A DNA stretch of 6,023 nt from Parafilimonas sp. (GTDB lineage: Bacteria; Bacteroidota; Bacteroidia; Chitinophagales; Chitinophagaceae): contig JAHEZC010000184.1 of NCBI GenBank assembly GCA_023251275.1, positions 1 to 6,023 of the forward strand. Direction: 5' to 3'. Positions within the stretch are counted from its first letter, which is position 1. The number at the start of each line of letters is the position of its first letter. A program made the translations under genes and the position numbers. Of the stretch, positions 1-6,023 are shown piece after piece. The notes below the pieces were generated by a model. The model had not been told where the DNA came from. It worked only from the letters and a program-made list of their open reading frames with translations, and searched no databases.

Positions 1-598
1 CAGAGGCGGGCATGAACAGGAGCACCATCTGCATGAAAGCCCTTCAACTATTACCCGCACTTTAATTATTCTTGCGGTATTAGCTGCTATCGGTGGATTT
101 GTGCAACTGCCTGCTGCTTTTGGCGGCCATGATTACCTGAATGAATTTTTAAAAACGGCTGTTCCTGCTGCAGTTCATGAAGATGCCGCATCAGCGATAA
201 GGGAATATTATTTATTGGGAGGAACAATTATCGGGCTGATCATTGTATTTGCATTCACACGTAAATACTTTGCCGTAAAAACTTTTGATGGCACTTACAG
301 TGGTTTCAGAAAAGTGCTCGCAGATAAATGGTATGTGGATGAATTATATGATGCTGTTATTGTAAAGCCACTGGATAAGCTTGCAGCATTTTTGAAGGAA
401 GTGGTTGAAAAATCAGGCATTGATGGATTTGTGAATGGCACTGGGAGGTTTATTCAATATGCAGCCCGTCAATTAAGATTGTTACAAAGCGGGCAGGTTG
501 GGAGCTACATATTGTTTATGATATTATCAATTGCAATGCTGTTTGTAATATTCTGGCACCAGGATTTAATTATGCAGTTTTTTCAAAAAATATTTTAG
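1..598 (+). CDS. nuoL: NADH-quinone oxidoreductase subunit L, C-terminal part (partial)
   Basis: This is the 3' end of nuoL. The first whole codon is at position 2, and the frame is open to the window edge, giving 198 visible residues. NuoL is the distal antiporter-like membrane subunit of respiratory complex I and helps couple NADH oxidation to proton pumping. Visible in order are a His-rich loop (residues 4-11 of the fragment, HEQEHHLH), a membrane segment (about 20-37), a second one (about 71-86), the family motif KWYVDELYDA (109-118), and a long amphipathic stretch (about 112-160). The last corresponds to the lateral helix lying along NuoM and NuoN. A final membrane segment (about 167-187) follows the LLQSGQVGSY motif. 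The proton-path lysines and glutamates of the channel core lie upstream, outside the window. A GTG at 101 lies in frame but is an internal valine, not a start. nuoM follows 24 bases downstream, so the two are almost certainly cotranscribed. Confidence 0.95.
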   Translation, partial: RGGHEQEHHLHESPSTITRTLIILAVLAAIGGFVQLPAAFGGHDYLNEFLKTAVPAAVHEDAASAIREYYLLGGTIIGLIIVFAFTRKYFAVKTFDGTYSGFRKVLADKWYVDELYDAVIVKPLDKLAAFLKEVVEKSGIDGFVNGTGRFIQYAARQLRLLQSGQVGSYILFMILSIAMLFVIFWHQDLIMQFFQKIF

Positions 599-611
599 CG
601 AATTGCTAAAA
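593..611 (+). promoter_or_regulatory. Inverted repeat over the nuoL stop codon, abutting the nuoM SD
   Basis: TTTTAGC (593-599) and GCTAAAA (605-611) are perfect 7-base inverted arms around the 5-base loop GAATT. The nuoL TAG stop (596-598) lies in the left arm. The last A of the right arm is the first base of the AGGAG ribosome-binding site of nuoM. In mRNA this would form a short, A-U-rich hairpin that a ribosome finishing nuoL would open, so a role in translational coupling is possible. This is inference: the stem is weak, and a 7-base repeat can occur by chance. No T-run follows, so it is not a terminator. Confidence 0.4.
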
Positions 612-615
612 GGAG
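611..615 (+). promoter_or_regulatory. Shine-Dalgarno site of nuoM
   Basis: AGGAG lies 7 bases before the ATG at 623, at normal SD spacing, and supports that start. It stands out because none of the other starts that can be inspected here has a comparable site. Bacteroidota in general rely little on SD pairing and more on A/T-rich leaders. Confidence 0.7.
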
Positions 616-622
616 ATCAGCT

Positions 623-2059
623 ATGCTTTCATTATCATTGATATTAATTCCTTTACTAAGCGGGGTAGCTGCCTTTTTTATTAAAGCGGATAATACTTCA
701 AAAAGATTGGCACAGACAGCATCTCTGATCACACTTGCAGTTGCGTTGGCAGGTTCATTTATTCAATCTTCTTCCCTTTTAGCATTTGATGTTGCATGGC
801 TGCCTGAATTAGGGAGCCGCTTCAGTTTATTGTCGGATGGTATAGGCAAAATGCTTTGTTTACTCACAGCGATATCATTGCCCGCTATATTCATAGCAAC
901 AGAAAAAAATGAATACGAAAAAAAGGGAAGTTTTTATGGCCTGATGTTATTGACACAGGCAGGATTGATGGGAGTATTTCTTGCAACAGATTGTTTATTA
1001 TTTTATTTTTTCTGGGAACTGGCATTGATACCTGCATATTTCCTTTGTTCAAAATGGGGTGGTGAAAAAAGAATACAAGTCACATTCAAGTTTTTCATTT
1101 ATACATTTGTCGCTTCGCTTCTGATGCTCGTCGGCATTTTGTATATCTATTTTAAAACAACAGATCATTCTTTCGCACTACAATCATTTTATCATGTTAA
1201 GTTATCCGTAAAAGAAGAATACTTTGGTTTCTGGCTTTTCTTCATTGCATTTGCTGTCAAAATGCCCATTTTCCCTTTTCATACATGGCAGCCTGATACT
1301 TATGAGCAGGCGCCGACTGCGGTTACCATGCTGTTGAGCGGAGTCATGGTGAAGATGGGATTATTTGGAGTAATACGGTGGTTATTGCCGGTGTTTCCCA
1401 ATGCAGTTGCCAGGTTTGATCATATCATTATTTTGTTCTGTGTTATAGGAATGTTGTATGCATCGCTTATTGCCATAAAGCAGGATGATATAAAGCGTTT
1501 AATTGCTTACTCATCCATCGCCCATATCGGGTTAATGTGTGCTTCATTGTTTTCAAATCAGCAAGTGGGCATGCAGGGTGTAATGATACAAATGTTTAAT
1601 CATGGTGTGAATATAATCGGCTTGTGGATTGTAGCTGATGTGATAGAAAAGCAATTGGGTACACGTAAATTCAGCAAGCTTGGCGGGCTTGCTCAAAAAG
1701 CGCCTGTACTTGCCATATTATTTGTTGTAATGGCTTTGGCAAATATTGCATTGCCGTTGACCAATGCGTTTGTCGGGGAATTCCTTATGTTCAATGGTTT
1801 ATTCAGGTACAGTATATGGATGGCTGTGGTTGCAGGTATCAGTATAATACTTGCAGCAGTATATACGCTAAATATGGTGCAGAAAGTTTTTTTGGGAAAT
1901 ATAGTGGCAATTACCGTAAATGCATCTGACAGCAGCCGGAATGTAAATTTAATACTGGTAATATTAGTAATAATAGTAATTGTTTTAGGCATTTATCCTC
2001 AACCCATCCTGCATTTAACGCAGGATAGTGTGCAGGCTTTGTTCACGGCTATTCATTGA
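623..2059 (+). CDS. nuoM: NADH-quinone oxidoreductase subunit M (antiporter-like)
   Basis: NuoM is one of the three Mrp-antiporter-related proton channels in the membrane arm of complex I. The 478-residue protein is hydrophobic throughout and a little shorter than E. coli NuoM (about 509). Key residues are present: E132 in FFWELALIP (matching E. coli E144), K213 in FAVKMPIFPFHTW (K234), K244 in SGVMVKMGLFGV (K265), and E386 in NAFVGEFLMF (E407). H301 and H327 match H322 and H348. From K213 to E386 the offset from E. coli is a constant 21 residues, so the core has no insertion or deletion. The family signature HTWQPDTYEQAPT (220-232) and the IKRLIAYSSIAHIG stretch (290-303) are also there. The ATG at 623 is backed by an AGGAG site. 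It lies between nuoL and nuoN in the standard order, with short gaps. Quinone and NADH are handled by other subunits, not by this one. Confidence 0.98.
   Translation: MLSLSLILIPLLSGVAAFFIKADNTSKRLAQTASLITLAVALAGSFIQSSSLLAFDVAWLPELGSRFSLLSDGIGKMLCLLTAISLPAIFIATEKNEYEKKGSFYGLMLLTQAGLMGVFLATDCLLFYFFWELALIPAYFLCSKWGGEKRIQVTFKFFIYTFVASLLMLVGILYIYFKTTDHSFALQSFYHVKLSVKEEYFGFWLFFIAFAVKMPIFPFHTWQPDTYEQAPTAVTMLLSGVMVKMGLFGVIRWLLPVFPNAVARFDHIIILFCVIGMLYASLIAIKQDDIKRLIAYSSIAHIGLMCASLFSNQQVGMQGVMIQMFNHGVNIIGLWIVADVIEKQLGTRKFSKLGGLAQKAPVLAILFVVMALANIALPLTNAFVGEFLMFNGLFRYSIWMAVVAGISIILAAVYTLNMVQKVFLGNIVAITVNASDSSRNVNLILVILVIIVIVLGIYPQPILHLTQDSVQALFTAIH
2006..2026 (+). repeat. Perfect 7-base inverted repeat near the 3' end of nuoM
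   Basis: ATCCTGC (2006-2012) and GCAGGAT (2020-2026) are perfect inverted arms around a 7-base loop, ending 33 bases before the nuoM stop. It has more G+C than its surroundings and could form an mRNA hairpin near the nuoM-nuoN junction. No T-run follows. A few repeats of this size are expected by chance in 6 kb, so a function is not established. Confidence 0.35.
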
Positions 2060-2081
2060 TGGGAAAATGTATTTATAGCTT

Positions 2082-3470
2082 ATGAATGTAATAATACTTT
2101 CGGCAGTTTTGGGAGTAATAATGATGATCTGCAGTATCATCGTAAGAAACAAAGGCAGCTTCAGGCATATTGCTGCATTTGGATTGCTGATATTGCTCAT
2201 CGCAAATATTCTTGAAACTTATGGAAAGGATTTTTTTCATGTAAATACCATGCAGCTACTTCAGTTTGATAGATTCGGCTTTCTTTTCAATTCAATTGCT
2301 TTAGGAGCAACCCTTATCTATGTGTTACTGACAGGTAAGGAAATCGAAAAATCCGGCAAGTATGCAGCTGAATATTTTACGCTGATATTTTTTGTGCTTT
2401 GCGGTATTTTCATTCTTTCCGCGTACGATAATTTACTGATGCTGTTTCTTGGAATTGAGATCATGTCAATTCCTTTATATATTCTCACCGGCAGTGATAA
2501 AAGAAATTTGAAAAGCAATGAAGCGGCATTGAAATATTTCCTGATGGGTGCTTTCTCCACAGGTTTGATGCTGATGGGGATTGCCTTAATGTATGGCGGT
2601 ACCGGTACTTTTCAATTAGAAGTACAACGCATTTCTGTAGGAATGTATAAAGGTGTTTCTTTTCTCGAGATCACAGGCCTCCTGTTCCTAATGGTGGCGA
2701 TGGCTTTTAAAGTAAGTGCAGCGCCTTTTCATTTCTGGACTCCTGATGTGTACGATGGTGCACCGGCTGTATTCACTTCATTTATGGCAACCATTGTAAA
2801 AGCGGCTGCATTTGTTGCATTCATTAAGCTTTGTGATGTACGTATGACCGCAACGCTTGGTGCCATTGACTGGAAATTATTATTTGCGCTTATCATTGTG
2901 TTTACATTGCTTATTGGCAATATTACGGCTGTATTTCAGCAAAGTGTAAAACGAATGCTTGCGTATTCCAGCATTGCGCAAGCGGGGTTTATGCTCTTTG
3001 CATTATTCAATGTGAACGATGTGGCAAAAGAAGGATTATTGTTATATACTGCCGCTTACAGCCTTGCTACAATAGGAATTTTTGCGATACTGGTAAAAAT
3101 GAAGGACTATACTTTTGAAGGATACAATGGTCTTGCAAAAACACAGCCTGTACTCGCTGCCACCAATACCGTTTTTCTTTTGTCATTGGCAGGCATTCCT
3201 TTAACCGCAGGCTTTTTTGCCAAATATTATATGCTAGCTGCTGTAGTAAAAACAGGCAGTTATATTTGGCTCGTGGTAGTTGGTGTATTGTTTGCTGCAG
3301 TAAGCGTGTATTATTATTTCCGGGTAATACAGGCCATGTATTTCAGAAATGGTAATGCGGCCACTGAAACAATAACTTTTTCTTTCAAAACCGGATTGAT
3401 AATACTAGCCGCCATTATAATACTGATTGGCATATTGCCGCAGGTTTTGCTTAACTGGTTTTATTTCTAA
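2082..3470 (+). CDS. nuoN: NADH-quinone oxidoreductase subunit N (antiporter-like)
   Basis: NuoN is the antiporter-like complex I subunit that sits nearest the quinone-side connecting subunits in the membrane arm. The protein has 462 residues (E. coli about 485) and is hydrophobic throughout. The charged residues of the proton path are present: E126 in LGIEIMSIP (E. coli E133), K151 in AALKYF (K158), K210 in MAFKVSAAPFHFW (K217), K240 in ATIVKAAAF (K247), all at a constant offset of 7. K381 in TAGFFAKYYM corresponds to K395. The signature FHFWTPDVYDGAP (216-228) and VKRMLAYSSIAQAG (289-302) confirm the family. As is typical, NuoN has Lys where NuoM has Glu at the last channel position. The ATG at 2082 lies 22 bases after the nuoM stop, with no SD at normal spacing. 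A four-codon frame (ATG at 2067, TAG at 2076-2078) sits in that gap. nuoN is usually the last gene of a nuo operon, and the wider gap after it agrees. Confidence 0.98.
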   Translation: MNVIILSAVLGVIMMICSIIVRNKGSFRHIAAFGLLILLIANILETYGKDFFHVNTMQLLQFDRFGFLFNSIALGATLIYVLLTGKEIEKSGKYAAEYFTLIFFVLCGIFILSAYDNLLMLFLGIEIMSIPLYILTGSDKRNLKSNEAALKYFLMGAFSTGLMLMGIALMYGGTGTFQLEVQRISVGMYKGVSFLEITGLLFLMVAMAFKVSAAPFHFWTPDVYDGAPAVFTSFMATIVKAAAFVAFIKLCDVRMTATLGAIDWKLLFALIIVFTLLIGNITAVFQQSVKRMLAYSSIAQAGFMLFALFNVNDVAKEGLLLYTAAYSLATIGIFAILVKMKDYTFEGYNGLAKTQPVLAATNTVFLLSLAGIPLTAGFFAKYYMLAAVVKTGSYIWLVVVGVLFAAVSVYYYFRVIQAMYFRNGNAATETITFSFKTGLIILAAIIILIGILPQVLLNWFYF

Positions 3471-3504
3471 GCCATTTGCACAGACAGTTTTCCTTCCTTC
3501 TAAA

Positions 3505-3538
3505 ATTTATCTTTTCTTACGCGGACTCATTTATCTTT
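3505..3538 (+). promoter_or_regulatory. Possible promoter region of the permease gene; 10-base direct repeat
   Basis: The 140-base gap after nuoN holds ATTTATCTTT twice (3505-3514 and 3529-3538), with starts 24 bases apart. Each copy includes TATCTTT, close to the Bacteroidota -7 element TAnnTTTG but lacking the final G. No TTTG or TTG lies at the expected distance upstream of either copy. The second copy would give a leader of about 65-70 bases before the ATG at 3611. I see no hairpin plus T-run terminator in the gap, so readthrough from nuoN is equally possible. Confidence 0.22.
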
Positions 3539-3610
3539 ATGGAAAGTTTTTAAATGCAGACCTGGCTGATAAAAAATGCCGGAGAATAATTTGCAGTAAA
3601 TTTTTTGACT

Positions 3611-4876
3611 ATGACAATGTCTGATTCTTTTTCACTTGCCTTCAGAACGGTGCGCAGCAATAAGCTCCGCACGGGTATAACAGTTGCTATTATTGCATTT
3701 GGCATCATGGCGCTTATTGGTATTATTACAGCCATAGAGGCAATGAATGGAAGCCTGCGAGACAGTTTTTCCACGATGGGCGCCAATGGGTTTTCCATTG
3801 CCTATAAAGAACGTTTCAGGTTTGGAAATGATAACCAAACAGAGAAAGTTGATAAAACCAAAAAGCAGAAAAAATCAAACCTCGATAAACCCATACAGTT
3901 AACAGAGGCAGAAATGTTTAAATCAGCTTATCAGTATCCCGGAATCGTAAGTATTGCGCTGAATGGGCCGGGTGGTAACGAGATACATTACGAGACAAAA
4001 AAAACCAACCCGAATGTAAACATCCGGGGCGGCGATGAAAATTATTTGCAGGTTAATGGTTTCACCGTGGAAGCAGGCAGGAATTTTAATCTCCTCGATG
4101 TTCAGACAGGTCGAAATGTTTGCTTGTTGGGAAGCGATGTGGCATTAAAGTTATTTGGTGAAAATAAGGATAGGGCTGTAGATAAAATGGTCCGTGTTGG
4201 CGGTATTCCTTACAGGGTGATCGGCGTATTGAAAAGTAAAGGTTCAAGTGCCTTGTTGCGTGCAGATAATGTGATTATTGCCACATATAACAATGTGCGC
4301 AGGATTGGAAATACCTCGCCTTCCTTCACTATCGGTGTGTTGTCCGATGATGTGCGGAGGATTGACGGGGCTGTGTCCGAAGCTACTGCTGTTTTCAGGG
4401 CAGTACGAAAACTGGTGCCGAGGGAAGAAGATAATTTTGTAATTGAAAAAAGTGATAAACTGGCTGAAACATTTATCGGTTTATTGGGAAGTATTGCCGG
4501 AGCCGCAGGCGCTATCGGATTAATTACTTTAATAGGCGCAGCTATCGGCCTGATGAATATTATGCTCGTAGCGGTAAATGAGCGCACCAAAGAAGTCGGA
4601 CTCATTAAAGCCATTGGAGGCAAGAAAAAAAATATACGGCAACAGTTTTTATTTGAATCAACTATTATTAGTTTACTCGGGGCGGCTTTTGGTATTATTC
4701 TCGGCGTCCTTGTCGGCAACCTGTTCTCTCTCTTTTTAAATACTGGTTTTGTAGTACCATGGATGTGGGTGATCACCGGTATTGTTATATGCAGTGCAGT
4801 AGGATTACTGGCAGGACTCTGGCCCGCCATAAAAGCTTCACGACTTAATCCTATCGTAGCGTTAAGGTATGAATAA
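3611..4876 (+). CDS. ABC transporter permease, MacB/FtsX type
   Basis: This is an inner-membrane permease of the MacB/FtsX class, which works with a separate ATPase in export, lipoprotein release or mechanical signalling across the envelope. The 421 residues show the class layout: a short cytoplasmic N-terminus with SNKLRTGIT (16-24), membrane segment 1 (about 22-44), a MacB-like extracytoplasmic domain (about 45-285), then three membrane segments (about 288-320, 350-377, 382-405). The FtsX signature ERTKEVGLIKAIGGKKKNIR (324-343) follows the second segment, and the tail PAIKASRLNPIVALRYE (405-421) is typical. There is no Walker motif, so the ATPase must be encoded elsewhere. The extracytoplasmic domain holds a Lys-rich stretch (about 79-93), probably a flexible loop. 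The start is uncertain: in-frame TTG (3605), ATG (3611) and ATG (3617) stand in a row with no SD. I chose the first ATG, but 3617 is as likely on family grounds. The substrate cannot be told from the sequence. Confidence 0.9.
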   Translation: MTMSDSFSLAFRTVRSNKLRTGITVAIIAFGIMALIGIITAIEAMNGSLRDSFSTMGANGFSIAYKERFRFGNDNQTEKVDKTKKQKKSNLDKPIQLTEAEMFKSAYQYPGIVSIALNGPGGNEIHYETKKTNPNVNIRGGDENYLQVNGFTVEAGRNFNLLDVQTGRNVCLLGSDVALKLFGENKDRAVDKMVRVGGIPYRVIGVLKSKGSSALLRADNVIIATYNNVRRIGNTSPSFTIGVLSDDVRRIDGAVSEATAVFRAVRKLVPREEDNFVIEKSDKLAETFIGLLGSIAGAAGAIGLITLIGAAIGLMNIMLVAVNERTKEVGLIKAIGGKKKNIRQQFLFESTIISLLGAAFGIILGVLVGNLFSLFLNTGFVVPWMWVITGIVICSAVGLLAGLWPAIKASRLNPIVALRYE

Positions 4877-4894
4877 TGCGCCTTAAATATTTTA
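4877..4894. other. 18-base convergent gene junction without a visible terminator
   Basis: The permease (plus) and the AI-2E-family gene (minus) end tail to tail with 18 bases between the stop codons. The gap contains the palindrome AAATATTT (4885-4892) but no G+C-rich hairpin with a T-run on either strand. Transcripts from the two sides may therefore overlap into each other's 3' ends unless Rho or another mechanism stops them. Confidence 0.6.
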
Positions 4895-6019
4895 TCAATC
4901 TCTTTTTGCTTTTTTTATCCCAAGAAAAGGCTGCATGTAAGCTGGTATCAATGGCCTTGCTTTAGCAGGCTTAGCTGCAGGAGGCTTCTGGTATTCGATG
5001 TAATAAATTTTTAGAAGTATCATGAAATAGGAAATAATCAATGGCCCGAATATTAAACCCGTTATACCAAAATAACGAAGACCAATTATTACGCCAAGAA
5101 CCGTTACTATCGGGTGCACATCAGCCATTCTCTTTGCAAGTACGAACCGAATCACGTTGTCAATACTACCCATCATTATTGCACCCCATCCTATCATAAA
5201 AACTCCCTGCCAGGTAGCACCACTTAGTAACAAGAAAGCGGCTACAGGTATCCATACGAAACCTGCACCAACTATGGGCAATACCGATGAAAAGCCGGTG
5301 ATAACAGCCCAGAAGCCCGGCTCTTCCACACCTGTTATAAGGTAGGCGATGAAACCAAGCGATCCCTGCGCAACTGCGATGAGCGGAACACCCACCGCAT
5401 TGCTGAATGTCTGTGCGACAAGCTCTTTGCCAAACATATCAATCTTTTCTCTTTTAAAGGGAAGATAAAATACGATAGCGGCTTCTGTGCGGTTGATGTT
5501 GGTAAGTAAAAAATAGAGAAAGAAATACATCATGATGATCCCCGAAAAAAAACTAAGTCCCTGATTCAATATTGTGGTTATAAGTACAGACACATAAGAC
5601 TTTACTGATTCAAGAGTCTTATCAGAGATTAAACTTATATGAAACTGCTCCTGTAAATGCGAGTCGAATTTTTTGATGGTATTAATAACTGCATCAGGAT
5701 GGTTGACCACGCCTGCTACTTTATTATACATCATTGTACCCAGCAGGGTGATAGGGAGAAGAATAATAAAAAAGGAAAGAACGATTACGAGTATTGCTGC
5801 CAGATTTTTACGCCAGCGCCAGCGTTTGATCAGCATTTCAACCAACGGTCTGCTTAACACATAAAGTGTAATAGCGGCAAGAAATGCACTGAAGAACTGT
5901 ACAAGGCTTACAAATAAAAAGATCGCGAACATTAATATAATGCCGAGCAAAAAATAGCGGTTTACTTTGTAATCTTTAAGAGTTTCCATAAATTGTGTGT
6001 GTAAAGATGGTATAATCAT
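4895..6019 (-). CDS. AI-2E family transporter (PerM/YhhT-like membrane protein)
   Basis: This is a polytopic inner-membrane protein of the AI-2E transporter family. Members are named for TqsA, which exports the signal autoinducer-2, but others act as Na+/H+ antiporters or are uncharacterised, so the substrate is open. The 374 residues show a hydrophobic pair near the N-terminus (about 23-58), a segment at about 72-96, a soluble stretch (about 100-143) and further segments (about 145-175, 208-230, 235-265, 305-337). Family motifs are PIVGAGFVWIP (248-258) and DNVIRFVLAKRMADVHPIV (287-305), followed by the Gly-rich LGVIIGLRYFGITGLIFGPL (308-327). The last 30 or so residues form a Pro/Ala/Lys-rich basic tail, likely cytoplasmic. 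ATG at 6019 is the longest in-window start. A second ATG at 5989, giving METLKDYKVNRYF, fits the usual short N-terminus of the family at least as well. Only four bases lie upstream of 6019, so the promoter and any earlier start cannot be judged. Confidence 0.92.
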   Translation of the reverse strand: MIIPSLHTQFMETLKDYKVNRYFLLGIILMFAIFLFVSLVQFFSAFLAAITLYVLSRPLVEMLIKRWRWRKNLAAILVIVLSFFIILLPITLLGTMMYNKVAGVVNHPDAVINTIKKFDSHLQEQFHISLISDKTLESVKSYVSVLITTILNQGLSFFSGIIMMYFFLYFLLTNINRTEAAIVFYLPFKREKIDMFGKELVAQTFSNAVGVPLIAVAQGSLGFIAYLITGVEEPGFWAVITGFSSVLPIVGAGFVWIPVAAFLLLSGATWQGVFMIGWGAIMMGSIDNVIRFVLAKRMADVHPIVTVLGVIIGLRYFGITGLIFGPLIISYFMILLKIYYIEYQKPPAAKPAKARPLIPAYMQPFLGIKKAKRD

Positions 6020-6023
6020 TGTA

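Noticed and set aside
1958..1982. Run of near-repeated GTAAT units that looked like a microsatellite
   Set aside because: It simply encodes the Val/Ile-rich last membrane segment of NuoM. The units are imperfect and the frame is intact.
1693..1992. Minus-strand open frame inside nuoM, and similar short ones inside nuoN (2318-2560, 2729-2920)
   Set aside because: They are antisense to conserved complex I genes, and their translations look like the complement of membrane-segment codons rather than proteins.
3471..3610. Terminator for the nuo operon
   Set aside because: I looked for a G+C-rich hairpin followed by T residues and found none in this gap. The T-runs there follow no stem.
3427..3624. 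A 65-codon plus-strand open frame bridging the nuoN end and the permease start
   Set aside because: It begins inside nuoN in another frame and overruns the permease start. It has no recognisable motif or ribosome-binding site.
4210..4830. A 206-codon open frame on the minus strand inside the permease gene
   Set aside because: It lies entirely antisense to a well-supported gene with clear FtsX motifs. Its translation is rich in Pro, Ser, Thr and Ile, resembles no family I know, and has no leader of its own. It is a reading-frame shadow.
5157..5864. Plus-strand open frames opposite the AI-2E-family gene (5157-5345, 5657-5857, 5673-5864)
   Set aside because: All are antisense to a gene with clear family motifs, overlap one another in different frames, and show no protein-like features.
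1..6023. An undescribed defence, mobile or biosynthetic system
   Set aside because: Every long open region is explained by complex I subunits, an ABC permease and an AI-2E-family protein. I saw no transposase, integrase, repeat array, tRNA or composition shift.

Overview
The window reads as part of a Bacteroidota chromosome, most like the Chitinophagales/Chitinophagaceae. I infer this from the protein style of the NADH dehydrogenase subunits, the moderately A+T-rich coding sequence, A/T-rich leaders mostly without Shine-Dalgarno (SD) sites, and the type of MacB/FtsX permease and AI-2E-family protein. No rRNA or marker gene is present, so the placement is by recognition only.

Layout: (1) positions 1-3470 carry the distal end of a respiratory complex I operon in the canonical order nuoL (3' end only) - nuoM - nuoN, all on the plus strand, with gaps of 24 and 22 bases. 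(2) A 140-base gap (3471-3610) without a clear terminator leads to a plus-strand ABC-transporter permease of the MacB/FtsX type (3611-4876). (3) It converges, across only 18 bases, with a minus-strand AI-2E/PerM-family membrane protein (4895-6019) that fills the rest of the window.

NuoL, NuoM and NuoN are the three antiporter-like membrane subunits of NADH:quinone oxidoreductase. NuoM and NuoN keep the full set of charged proton-path residues at spacings matching the E. coli proteins, so both look functional. The NuoL fragment contains the lateral helix that ties the three together along the membrane arm. The permease lacks an ATPase gene beside it, so its partner must be encoded elsewhere. 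The AI-2E-family protein has no evident functional link to the others.

I see no mobile element, CRISPR array, RNA gene, toxin-antitoxin pair, defence system or broken gene. This is ordinary core-genome sequence. The most interesting signal is a small inverted repeat that spans the nuoL stop codon and abuts the only good SD site in the window, that of nuoM, an arrangement that could couple their translation.
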